Assembly (NCBI GenBank): GCA_020629935.1
Contig: JAHDCJ010000001.1
Location: 96,007-132,432, forward strand
Direction: 5' to 3'
Source: Saprospiraceae bacterium
GTDB lineage: Bacteria; Bacteroidota; Bacteroidia; Chitinophagales; Saprospiraceae
Length of the DNA: 36,426 nucleotides
Made by a program: the position numbers and the translations under genes
Notes under the pieces: model-generated
The model's database searches: none
Told to the model about the DNA's origin: nothing
What the model saw: only the letters and a program-made list of their open reading frames with translations
Shown: one piece after another, positions 1 to 9,534 of the stretch
Layout: every line of letters starts with the position of its first letter
Numbering within the stretch: position 1 is the stretch's first letter

Positions 1-4
1 AATA

Positions 5-1669
5 TTATTGTCTTAGGAGCTTATAGGTTTTAATGTGTTGATCATCTTTCACTTTTAGGAAGTATATTCCTGAAGGTATATTATTTAGATCAAAGTAGAT
101 ATGGGCTGCATGGCTTGTTTGACTTTGTATAATACGACCCATCGCATCTAAAATTTGAAAATCCATTTTCTCTGTGGTCCTATTCTCAATTCGTAATTCA
201 TTTTCAATAAGATTATTAAATCTAATTTGTGGATTCCAATTCACTTCTTGAGTAGAAGTGGTTTCTGGGCTAATCATACAATCTGAAGGAAATGGATTCA
301 ATTCAAGAGGTCCCATTGGTGTGAGGTCTTTACCTACAAACGCAGGATGATCTACAGAAAACCGTTGTACTTTAAATACCGCATTGGATGCAGGTAGGCT
401 TCCGCCCTGATCTACTGGCCCTAAAATACCGACAGGATTAATATATCTCCAAACCACTTTTTCTTGGGGGTCAACTTCAAAGAGCTCTCCCAATGCACCA
501 GAACAAACCAAGATATTTCCATTGGGCAATTGTTGCGCATTAGAAAATTTACCTGATCCAAAATTATTATCTGGAGCCCCTGTATACGAATAATCAGCCG
601 TAGCAGGAAGAAAGAAACTCGAACCCGGTGCCGTATAATTACCAAGTGCATCTATTGGAGGATCGATAATTTCAATGGTAGATTCAATACCGTCTGTTCG
701 TCCAACACCATTATTAAAAACAATAATTTTCTGGGCATCAGGTGCATCATCTTGAATCCAATCTGTGCCATGAGGCCCAAATAATTTTCGGTTATCCCAT
801 GTGTCTCTTCCATAGGCATGAGGATTTCCCCAACGATAGAGAATATCTCCCCCTTTGCCTGCATTTCCGCCACTATGACTTGCCGCTTCTTCTGTTGTGG
901 TACTATGATCTATAATCCAAAATTCATTAAAGTGACGTGAACTAATAATAATTTGATCCAGCGTTTCATTATAACTAATATGATTGGCATGAAGCCAATC
1001 GCTTCGATCAACAAAACTTCCATTAAAGTTTAAAGAATAATTGATGTCTAATCGTTCAGGATAATCAAAAGGATTTCCAAAATTATTCATCATCGGATTC
1101 CAATTTTGGATCACGTGATCATCTGCTCGCCATTCCCAAACGGTGGAAAAAGAATCTATTCCAAGCGGTTTAATTTCGATAATTTTTTCTGTTCGAAGAC
1201 TGGTCGTGTTTGTAAAAACAGTTGAATTTCTTCCTTTCAATACCGCTTCTGCCATTGGAATTTCTTCAGAAACGAGGAGTAGGATATTTCCATTTGGCAT
1301 AGGTTCGATATCATGATGCATTCGGCTATCCAAAGAGTCGCTGTAAGACAAAGACCAGACTAGATTATTATCCCAATCCCAAATTTCAACGCCGCCATTT
1401 CCAGTTGCACCTACTGTTTTAATGGATCGCAATAAATTTCCATTATCAAGTAAGTAGCTTGTGAATGCGGGGACAAATGTACTTTGCCATTGGTTGATCA
1501 CTTCTCCACAATTATCAATAAGAAAGGTTTCTGTAAGGGAGTTTCCGGTAAACAAAGTATACCCATTATAAGAAGCTTCATCATTGAGGAGAAGGCCAAT
1601 GGTTTCTTGACTATTCCCTCTAAAAGTAAAGAATACAAAGAATGTGATTACTAATATTTTTATTTGCAT
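5..1669 (-). CDS. Secreted arylsulfotransferase (ASST)-like protein with T9SS type A C-terminal sorting domain
   Basis: 554 aa ORF with a signal peptide (MQIKILVITFFVFFTFRGNSQ), an ASST-like body (DWLHANHISYNETLDQIIISSRHFNEFWIID, LFGPHGTDWIQDD) and a C-terminal IPSGIYFLKVKDDQHIKTYKLLRQ sorting motif; TAA stop at 5-7. Confidence 0.8.
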   Translation of the reverse strand: MQIKILVITFFVFFTFRGNSQETIGLLLNDEASYNGYTLFTGNSLTETFLIDNCGEVINQWQSTFVPAFTSYLLDNGNLLRSIKTVGATGNGGVEIWDWDNNLVWSLSYSDSLDSRMHHDIEPMPNGNILLLVSEEIPMAEAVLKGRNSTVFTNTTSLRTEKIIEIKPLGIDSFSTVWEWRADDHVIQNWNPMMNNFGNPFDYPERLDINYSLNFNGSFVDRSDWLHANHISYNETLDQIIISSRHFNEFWIIDHSTTTEEAASHSGGNAGKGGDILYRWGNPHAYGRDTWDNRKLFGPHGTDWIQDDAPDAQKIIVFNNGVGRTDGIESTIEIIDPPIDALGNYTAPGSSFFLPATADYSYTGAPDNNFGSGKFSNAQQLPNGNILVCSGALGELFEVDPQEKVVWRYINPVGILGPVDQGGSLPASNAVFKVQRFSVDHPAFVGKDLTPMGPLELNPFPSDCMISPETTSTQEVNWNPQIRFNNLIENELRIENRTTEKMDFQILDAMGRIIQSQTSHAAHIYFDLNNIPSGIYFLKVKDDQHIKTYKLLRQ

Positions 1670-1785
1670 AACTATTATTATTTGATTTACAAAGATAGCC
1701 CTTTATTATTATTTCTTTACGTCAGTATCTGACATTTAACGAATCTTCTCGTAAAATCACACAGACTTACTCTACTTACTTTCAT

Positions 1786-1820
1786 AAAAAAAGAGGCCTG
1801 CAAATGAGGCCTCTTTTTAA
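1786..1820 (-). terminator. Rho-independent terminator hairpin for the 1840..3123 gene (could act in both directions)
   Basis: AAAAAGAGGCC-tgcaaatga-GGCCTCTTTTT inverted repeat just downstream of the stop codon at 1840, with a T-run in minus orientation. Confidence 0.85.
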
Positions 1821-1839
1821 AATTTATCATAATAATCGA

Positions 1840-3123
1840 CTAGTAATGCTTCTTAATTACTTTTTCAGTAACCTTAGATGTACCATTGTTCATAATTACA
1901 AAGTACATTGCAGAACTTAGTCCACGAAGATTAATTTCTTTACGATTGATTCCTAATTCAGGAGTGATTGTTTCTTGCATCAATACTCGACCCAATACAT
2001 CTGTCAATCTAAAATCAATAGGTGTACGATCAGAAGTTTCAAAAGAAACTGTCAACTCATCTTTAGTTGGATTAGGAAATACTTCTGTGATTCCAAAAGT
2101 ACCTTTAAGACATTCTACATTTCTCAATGAAGAATATTCGTACGTACCGTCAAGATCTACAATTTTCAATCGGTAGTAAGCAGAAGAAATCGCTCGTTCA
2201 TCCATAAAAGTATAAGTTGTTTGGTCAAATCCACCAACAGCTTCTACCTTACCTAATGAAATAAATCCATTTAATGGTCGGAAAGATCGTTCGATTTCAA
2301 TGTAATCTACATCTACTTCTGTTGCAGTAATCCAAGTCAATTTCACATTTCCTGATCCACTACAAGTAGTTTCAAAAGAAAGGAGTTCTAATGGAAGTGG
2401 ACAGTTAGCCACAGTTACGTCTGCCATGGTTACATCAATATCAGCGCTTGCTGGGCTTGCCCATGTAGATCCAACAGTGATTGCTGCTGCAACACCTGCA
2501 TCTCCAGCAGGAGAACAGTGGTTGATTGCATATACTTCACAATCAGGAAAACCTGCTCCAGGGATACCTGGTAGTGTTAATGTAGCTGTTGGGTCTGTAG
2601 TGGTAGACTCTACTACTAAACCATCACATACTAAAACATAGGTTTGAGTATTGGTAGTTTCATATCCTGGCACTGAAGTTACAGTAACTGCTGTTCCTTC
2701 ACAAACAGAAAGTACAGAAGGAGGGCACACCGTAAATGCGGAAGGTCCAGCAACATCTGCATCTACATTTGCTCCTGCAGCCATAATTTCAGCTAGAGTG
2801 GTTAATGGTGTTCCTACAATATCTGTAGTTCCATCATCCGTACAATCGTTTACAGCATAAACAGAATATGCTCCATAAGCAACTCCAGGGAAATCACAAT
2901 TTCCAGAAGCATCCGTCGCTACTACGGCTCCTGTGGCATCATCTACCAAATAACAAATTTGGACTGTAGTTACCGCATTGAATGCCGTGTTATTAAATAA
3001 GGCGTCATCGCCAGGTTCATAGGTACACTGTGCAAAAGAATAATTTACTGCTAGACAACAAATCAGCATTAAACTAACCCCTAAGCTACAGAGTCGAAAA
3101 CCTTTTTCTATATATGTTTTCAT
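1840..3123 (-). CDS. Secreted repeat protein with T9SS C-terminal sorting domain
   Basis: 427 aa; signal peptide ending CCLAVNYSFAQ; two related modules (VYAVNDCTDDG... and VYAINHCSPAGD...); C-terminal VFPNPTKDELTVSFETSDRT...MYFVIMNNGTSKVTEKVIKKHY. Confidence 0.8.
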   Translation of the reverse strand: MKTYIEKGFRLCSLGVSLMLICCLAVNYSFAQCTYEPGDDALFNNTAFNAVTTVQICYLVDDATGAVVATDASGNCDFPGVAYGAYSVYAVNDCTDDGTTDIVGTPLTTLAEIMAAGANVDADVAGPSAFTVCPPSVLSVCEGTAVTVTSVPGYETTNTQTYVLVCDGLVVESTTTDPTATLTLPGIPGAGFPDCEVYAINHCSPAGDAGVAAAITVGSTWASPASADIDVTMADVTVANCPLPLELLSFETTCSGSGNVKLTWITATEVDVDYIEIERSFRPLNGFISLGKVEAVGGFDQTTYTFMDERAISSAYYRLKIVDLDGTYEYSSLRNVECLKGTFGITEVFPNPTKDELTVSFETSDRTPIDFRLTDVLGRVLMQETITPELGINRKEINLRGLSSAMYFVIMNNGTSKVTEKVIKKHY

Positions 3124-3191
3124 ATTTTCTCTTTTAATTGGTTAAAAATATAAATGAAACATTCGCTTCATTTATAAGGGATTAATTAATA

Positions 3192-4814
3192 CTATTCTGG
3201 AGCAATTGTTCCAGCATTAGGTGTACAAGCAGGTGCGGTACAGTTGTAAGCTTGTGTAATATCTAAAGTACAATCTGCAGGACCAGGAACTAACTCTGTA
3301 AATACAAAATCTACTGTAGAGATCTCTGTAGTTACGGCATCCCATTCGCCTGGGTTGGCTAAAGCTCCACCTGGGGAATAAGTAGAAACTACTGTTGCTC
3401 CTCCACATGGTTGACTTGGGCCAGAAAAACTATTTGGATATACATAAGCTTCAATCACACTATTCTCATCAAAAGTAACACCCGCAGCCTGTACATCTGC
3501 AAAAGTAACCGTTATATTATAACCGCCAACAGATGCCGTTCCATTTGGTGCACTTGGGTTTGGCACGGTAATCGTTCCTAAATCAGCATTAACTTGTTCA
3601 TCTGCTATTAAAGTACCATCGACATAAATGGTTACCCAAAAAGTATTTGCTGTCACAACCTCTTGACATACATTACCAGCATCCGTAGTATTTGCTCTAT
3701 TAGGCTCTGGATAATCAAATCCTGAAACTACCACATCAAATGATCCAGAAACTGCAACCCCACCTTCTCCAGCAGGACCTGTAGTTAAGTAAGCAGCATT
3801 TAATGTACCACCAAAAGGACTATCTGAACCTACTGCGGAAGTAGTTGGTGCAGGAGTAACAAAAGAAAAAGGAACCGCTGGGCCTCCAACGGCACAACAA
3901 TCAGGACCACCAGAAATACCATTATATGTTACTGTAAATGTTTCACTTCCTGATTGACCTGAAGTATATGTAGTCGTTGCAGGATCAGGGCTAATTGTGA
4001 ATACAGAGCCAATATTAGCTGCAATACAATCATTTTGCGGTGTAACTACCCATGCACAACCTGAAGCATCTGGCACAATAGTTACTACATCAGTAGCCGC
4101 AGTTGGAACTGAAGGATATACTGTTACCGTGTGATTCCCACTTGCTAAACTTGCTCCTGTGTCATCACAAGTTAAGCTATAAGTAATGTTCTCACTGGTT
4201 GTTGAACAAAAATTTGCGTTAGCAAAAGTCATTGGTTGGAAAACTGGAGCACATCCTGTTAAAGGAATTACAGAAACTCCAGCAGAAGTTGTAATTGTAG
4301 CTGTTACTCCTGAAACTTCTTGTGGTGTAGCGAAACCTATGTTTCCTGAGGTACCAAAGTTCCCATCAACTAATGTAATTTGATTTCCTAAATAATCTGT
4401 AATTTGAATTTGTCCACCTCCAGAAAAACCATCACCATAGGTATCATGATATTCTAAATTGTATGAAGTTCCTACAGTACCTACTGGATCTGGCCCAACA
4501 GTAACGCCAAAGTCAAAACTATTTCCCCCTGTACTACCTCCTCCGAAAGTACCATAAGAGGCAACAACGAGACCTGTAGTAAGATTGGTGATTTGCCAAG
4601 AAATTTCATTTCCAAAAGATCCTGAGTTTCCTACTACATTCCATGTAACTTGAGAAGGACAAGCGGTATTAGGAATTTCAAAATAATACTCCACGCCAGC
4701 ACAAGCCTCGTTGGAACTAGATACAGCCCCATAGGTAGGACACTGTGCATTTACATTAATAGCCAAGGCCATAAGAACAACCAAGGAAAATATTTGTGTT
4801 AATACTTTTTTCAT
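3192..4814 (-). CDS. Large secreted low-complexity/adhesin-like protein without a recognisable C-terminal sorting domain
   Basis: The track ORF starts at 4922, but the signal peptide MKKVLTQIFSLVVLMALAINVNAQ begins at the ATG at 4814 and the upstream part overlaps the 4843..5139 gene. Ends abruptly ...NCTAPACTPNAGTIAPE*. Confidence 0.75.
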   Translation of the reverse strand: MKKVLTQIFSLVVLMALAINVNAQCPTYGAVSSSNEACAGVEYYFEIPNTACPSQVTWNVVGNSGSFGNEISWQITNLTTGLVVASYGTFGGGSTGGNSFDFGVTVGPDPVGTVGTSYNLEYHDTYGDGFSGGGQIQITDYLGNQITLVDGNFGTSGNIGFATPQEVSGVTATITTSAGVSVIPLTGCAPVFQPMTFANANFCSTTSENITYSLTCDDTGASLASGNHTVTVYPSVPTAATDVVTIVPDASGCAWVVTPQNDCIAANIGSVFTISPDPATTTYTSGQSGSETFTVTYNGISGGPDCCAVGGPAVPFSFVTPAPTTSAVGSDSPFGGTLNAAYLTTGPAGEGGVAVSGSFDVVVSGFDYPEPNRANTTDAGNVCQEVVTANTFWVTIYVDGTLIADEQVNADLGTITVPNPSAPNGTASVGGYNITVTFADVQAAGVTFDENSVIEAYVYPNSFSGPSQPCGGATVVSTYSPGGALANPGEWDAVTTEISTVDFVFTELVPGPADCTLDITQAYNCTAPACTPNAGTIAPE

Positions 4815-4842
4815 TTTAATTAATTTAAGTTGGGTTAAACGA

Positions 4843-5139
4843 TTAGTTCCAATCAGATAAGAATTTGTTAATTTCTTTTCGGGTTGCATTTGGATTCTGT
4901 TGCTTAAACTTTGCTTTTGCATCTAAATAAGCAGGTGTTCCAATTTTTGTGCTTTTTCGGTTTTCCGTAGTTGGTGTTAAACGATACTCTGGCGTAGGAA
5001 CTACATTTTTTTGAACTTCTTGAGTTGGGCTAACAACTTCTTTTGTTAATGTTTTAGAAGTTTCTTTAGACTGTGCTTGTAAATTACTTGCAAAAGCAAC
5101 AAAACAGAACACAGTAAACAGAAGTGTAATTTTCTTCAT
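4843..5139 (-). CDS. Small secreted protein of unknown function (98 aa)
   Basis: Signal peptide MKKITLLFTVFCFVAFASNLQAQ; charged mature part ending FKQQNPNATRKEINKFLSDWN; first gene of a probable minus-strand operon. Confidence 0.65.
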   Translation of the reverse strand: MKKITLLFTVFCFVAFASNLQAQSKETSKTLTKEVVSPTQEVQKNVVPTPEYRLTPTTENRKSTKIGTPAYLDAKAKFKQQNPNATRKEINKFLSDWN

Positions 5140-5930
5140 AATAAATAAACTTTACTGGGTTAAAAAATTAGATTTTGATTAAATAGTTGTGATCCTAAAC
5201 ATTATTAGCGTCACGTGAATAGTAAAATTAACACAAATTTGACATTTACCAAATAATTTTTCATTTTTTATCGTCACAAAAGGAAATAGCTTATCCTTTT
5301 TTTATAAAAAAACCAAAAAACGATCAATCGTGACGTTCATTTTTGACAAAAAAATAATAAAACTTAAAGAACGACAGGCCATACACGTCAACAAACACGC
5401 ACACGCACACAACATAAACAACTGATTATCAATCATGTTTTAAATTAAAAAATAAAACACCTTTTTGTCTAAAATGCTTGACCACAAAAAAATAAACATT
5501 GTTTTTTTAAACATCAAAACAAAAAATATGTAATATTTATGTCTGCACAATGTTTTTTTTGTGTCAAAAACAGCGATTTAAAATAAAAAAACGAAATAAT
5601 ATCGAATAAAAAATGTCACAGATTTGGGTGCAACCATTCAAATATAGTATTTATCAAATGTTTTAATACATCGTATTCAGTGAAGTATAAAATTTATAAT
5701 TATCCAATCAACTTTTATTGGCAAAATTTACATTTTAAAACAAAAAAAAATATCATAATATTTCTTCTTCCAAAGATCATATTGAAGAAATGTGCATATC
5801 CCAAATTTAACATGATGTAAAATCAAGGATTTTAATTCTTTTTTAAAGCGATTTATTCAATATCAAGCTGGTTTTAAGATACCTTCCTTATATTTACGAC
5901 ACTTTTTATCACCAATTAAATGATGTTACA

Positions 5931-6932
5931 ATGAAATTAATTATTCCTATGGCAGGAAGAGGTTCACGTCTTAGACCACACACATTAACTGTTCCCAAAC
6001 CATTAGTACCTGTGGCAGGCAAACCGATTGTCCAACGATTAGCTGAAGATTTAGCGGCATCCTTTGAGGAGCCTGTGGAGGAAATTGCCTTTATTATTGG
6101 TGACTTTGGTGATCAAGTAGAAAAAGACTTAAAAGAAGTAGCTGCAAGTTTAGGTGCTAAAGGTAGTGTATATTACCAAAACCAACCACTAGGTACGGCG
6201 CATGCCATCTTATGTGCTAAAGAAAGTTTATCTGGACCTTGTATCGTAGCCTTTGCAGATACCCTATTTAAATCAAATTTCCAATTAGATACCAATAAAG
6301 ATGGTATTATTTGGGTAAAACAAGTTCCAGACCCGTCGGCTTATGGCGTTATACAAACGCATGAAGAAGGACATATTACCAATTTCGTAGAAAAACCAAC
6401 AGAGTTTATTTCTGACCTTGCCATTGTAGGTATATATTATATCAAGGATGGAGATAACCTGCGTAACGAACTCCAATACCTTATTGACAATGATATTAAA
6501 GAAAAAGGAGAATATCAATTAACAAATGCTTTAGAGAATATGCGGGCTAAAGGATTGAAATTTTATCCTGGAGAAATTGCAGAATGGTTAGATTGTGGCA
6601 ACAAAAATGCGGTTGTTTATAGTAACCAACGCGTTTTAGAATTTAATAAGGGCATGAATCTTGTACATGAGTCTGTAAAGATTGTTAACTCTACAATTAT
6701 TCAACCTTGTTTTATTGGAGCAAATGCAGTAATTGAAAACTCGGTGGTTGGACCTCATGTATCTATTGGTCATGACACTCATATTAAGCATGCAGTGATC
6801 AAAAACTCGGTAATACAAAACCAAACTAAGGTTGAAAATGTGGTCTTATGCAACTCTATGATTGGAAATCACGTTGAATATGATGGAAAACAATCTGAAA
6901 TTAGTATTGGTGACTATACACAACTAGCATGA
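5931..6932 (+). CDS. Sugar-phosphate nucleotidyltransferase (NDP-sugar pyrophosphorylase family) with left-handed beta-helix tail
   Basis: MKLIIPMAGRGSRLRPHTLTVPKPLVPVAGKPI nucleotidyltransferase signature; C-terminal hexapeptide-like repeats (NSVVGPHVSIGHDTHIKHAVIKNSVI). Confidence 0.9.
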   Translation: MKLIIPMAGRGSRLRPHTLTVPKPLVPVAGKPIVQRLAEDLAASFEEPVEEIAFIIGDFGDQVEKDLKEVAASLGAKGSVYYQNQPLGTAHAILCAKESLSGPCIVAFADTLFKSNFQLDTNKDGIIWVKQVPDPSAYGVIQTHEEGHITNFVEKPTEFISDLAIVGIYYIKDGDNLRNELQYLIDNDIKEKGEYQLTNALENMRAKGLKFYPGEIAEWLDCGNKNAVVYSNQRVLEFNKGMNLVHESVKIVNSTIIQPCFIGANAVIENSVVGPHVSIGHDTHIKHAVIKNSVIQNQTKVENVVLCNSMIGNHVEYDGKQSEISIGDYTQLA

Positions 6933-8635
6933 AAACATACCATATCTTAGGCATTGCCTTTTTATTTTTATCCACTTTTTCTTGGGCACAGCCTAAGCAA
7001 TTAAGTGAACAAGAGATTAAAGCTCAAGAAATTTTTATTGAAGCCAATAAAGAAAAAATCTTAGGGAATTATGATGAAGCCTTAAAGCTTTATAAAGAAG
7101 TGCTGAACAAAAATAAAAAGAATCATGCCGCTATGTTTGAAATTGCTCAAATGGAAATGGGTGTAAAAAACGAAGAAAATGCCTTTAGCCAAATTGAAGC
7201 CGCACTCAAACTAGCACCAGATCAGGTATGGTATAATAAGTTTTATGTTTCCTTACTAGAAAAAAGAAGTCGCTATGATGAAGCTGCTAAAGTCTACGAA
7301 CGACTCAGCGAACTCTATCCCAATGAAGAAGAATATTATTTCGAACAAGCTTATTTTTATGCGACTTCCAATCAACATCAAAAAGCGATTGATGCTTTTG
7401 ACAAATTGGAAAATTTAGCTGGAGTCAATGAAGAAATTTCTATTCGTAAACATCGTTTATTTCTTAGCTTAAATCAACCAGAAAATGCGGCCAAAGAATT
7501 GGCTAAACTCAGTGAAGCAAATCCTAGAAATACGAAATACCGAATTATGCTAGCTGAGCTTTACGAACAGTTAGATCAAAAAGATCAGGCAAGTAAAGTA
7601 TATAAGGAAGTTTTAGCTATTGACCCAGATAATATTCAAGCAAAAAAAGCAGCGGGTGGTAACTTTAAAAAATCTGGTAATCATTCTGAATATTTACAAT
7701 CCTTGACTTCTTCTTTCCAAAATCCAGAAGTGAATATTGATATGAAAGTCAAGGAAATGATTGAGTACATTGAGATTGTTCACCAAACCAATGATGAAAC
7801 GCTCAAAAAGCAAGCCACTCAACTTACTCAAATCGTCACTGAAGTGCATCCTAAAGAAGCCAAAGCTTACTCTTTACATGGAGATATGCTGTACAATACA
7901 GGCAATCCCAAAGAAGCTTTAGCACAATACAAAAAAGCCATTGGGCTAAAGAAAAACATTTATACGCTTTGGCAACAAAGTTTTATGATTATGGCCGAAC
8001 TTCGGGCGCATGACGAATTGATTGATTTTTCTGAGCAAGCCATGGACTATTTCCCTAATCAACCTTCTGTATATTTTTTCAATGGTTTAGCCAATGGGCA
8101 AAAAAACAATCACAAAGAAGCCTTAAACATGTTTGACGAAGCCTTTTTGATGGCGGGTAAAAACAACATGCTTAAAGGAGATATTTTAGTTCAAAAAGCA
8201 CAACAATATCATGGCCTGAAACAATATACCAATGCAGATAAATCATTAAACGACGCATTAGAAATCAATCCGAACAATCTACAAGCTCAAAATACATACG
8301 CTTATCTTTTAGCCCAACGAAATGAACAATTGGACAAAGCGGAAGAAATGGCGAAGAGCATCAACAATAAAGTGCCTAACCAGCCCGTTTATCAACATAC
8401 GATGGCTTTGGTATTGTATAAAAAGAAAGCCTATAAAGACGCCAAAAAATGGATGGAAAAATCTATTGCCTCTGGAGGAAACAATAGTCCTGAAATTTTA
8501 GAACATTTTGGCGATGTCCTTTATAAATTAAATGAAGTAGATCAAGCCGTTAGCAAATGGCAAGAAGCTTTGGATAAAGGAGGTGATTTGAATACATTAC
8601 AAAAAAAGATTACCTCGCGTAAATTAGTAGAATAA
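6929..8635 (+). CDS. Tetratricopeptide repeat secreted/periplasmic protein
   Basis: 568 aa; signal peptide MKTYHILGIAFLFLSTFSWAQ; many TPR units; ATGA overlap with the upstream gene. Confidence 0.85.
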   Translation: MKTYHILGIAFLFLSTFSWAQPKQLSEQEIKAQEIFIEANKEKILGNYDEALKLYKEVLNKNKKNHAAMFEIAQMEMGVKNEENAFSQIEAALKLAPDQVWYNKFYVSLLEKRSRYDEAAKVYERLSELYPNEEEYYFEQAYFYATSNQHQKAIDAFDKLENLAGVNEEISIRKHRLFLSLNQPENAAKELAKLSEANPRNTKYRIMLAELYEQLDQKDQASKVYKEVLAIDPDNIQAKKAAGGNFKKSGNHSEYLQSLTSSFQNPEVNIDMKVKEMIEYIEIVHQTNDETLKKQATQLTQIVTEVHPKEAKAYSLHGDMLYNTGNPKEALAQYKKAIGLKKNIYTLWQQSFMIMAELRAHDELIDFSEQAMDYFPNQPSVYFFNGLANGQKNNHKEALNMFDEAFLMAGKNNMLKGDILVQKAQQYHGLKQYTNADKSLNDALEINPNNLQAQNTYAYLLAQRNEQLDKAEEMAKSINNKVPNQPVYQHTMALVLYKKKAYKDAKKWMEKSIASGGNNSPEILEHFGDVLYKLNEVDQAVSKWQEALDKGGDLNTLQKKITSRKLVE

Positions 8636-8676
8636 GCAGTCTTCCTCTTAATTGAAATTGCTTTAAAAAAAAGTGA

Positions 8677-9453
8677 ATGCTCCACCCTGCAAATGCTCGA
8701 TTTTTTGGTTTTGTCTTTTTAATCATTGGATTAGGGCTTAGTGCCTGTAAAACCACCCGCATCGATGGTGGACAACCAAAGAAAAAATCACTCAAATTTT
8801 TAATCGGTCAACTAGAAAAACAACAACGATCTGCGGAGTGGTTTAATGGAAAAGCTAAATTAAAATTTACTGAAAAAGGAAAAACACAATCTGCGAATGC
8901 CATCATTCGGATGAAAAAAGACAGCATTATTTGGGTCTCCATTTCCAAAGTAGGTTATGAGGCTGCACGAATGCTCATCACGCCAGATTCCGTACATCTT
9001 TTGATTCGACCAGATAAAGAATACTACCCAAGAAGTTTTGATTATTTTACACGCGAATTTAATATTGACACCGATTTTAAAACCTTACAAAATTTGATCT
9101 TAGGCAATGTACCTTACCTTGATCGAAATAAATTAAAAGCGAAGTCAAACGATCAATTTCATGTATTGGAAGGAAAAGATAATGGGCTCTATTTTGAATA
9201 TTACCTAGAAGCCTCCCAGTTTCTATTGACACGAATTTTAGCCAATGATGGAAAGCAAGGTCGAAACTTACAAGTTGACCTTTCCAATTATAAAGCAATT
9301 AAAAACTTTGCTGACTTTGCCCATGATTTAAACCTCACTTTTTCATTAAATGGAACCCAAGATGTCAGTGTCTTTTTAGGCTTTTCCAAAATAGAAATTG
9401 ATATTCCAAAGAAAACACCATTCTCCGTTTCCTCGCGGTATAAAAGAATGTAA
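8677..9453 (+). CDS. DUF4292-type lipoprotein
   Basis: Lipobox-like LIIGLGLSAC; WFNGKAKLKFTEKGKTQSANAIIRMKKDSIIWVSISKVGYEAARMLITPDSVHLL is typical of the Bacteroidota DUF4292 family. Confidence 0.8.
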   Translation: MLHPANARFFGFVFLIIGLGLSACKTTRIDGGQPKKKSLKFLIGQLEKQQRSAEWFNGKAKLKFTEKGKTQSANAIIRMKKDSIIWVSISKVGYEAARMLITPDSVHLLIRPDKEYYPRSFDYFTREFNIDTDFKTLQNLILGNVPYLDRNKLKAKSNDQFHVLEGKDNGLYFEYYLEASQFLLTRILANDGKQGRNLQVDLSNYKAIKNFADFAHDLNLTFSLNGTQDVSVFLGFSKIEIDIPKKTPFSVSSRYKRM

Positions 9454-9534
9454 GCCAACATTCATAAACATAGTCTCCGTTAAAGCACTAATTTTATCTC
9501 TTTTTTCTTTGAATTCCATCAGATTATCTATAAT

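Noticed and set aside
421-873. Minus-strand ORFs of 76 and 73 aa
   Set aside because: Alternative frame inside the ASST-like gene; no coding character of their own.
2426-2860. Two plus-strand ORFs (71 and 69 aa)
   Set aside because: Antisense shadows of the low-complexity Thr/Val/Ala-rich secreted protein.
5140-5930. Possible replication origin
   Set aside because: Very AT-rich, but no clear TTATNCACA DnaA boxes and no dnaA/dnaN/gyrB neighbours; treated as a regulatory intergenic region instead.
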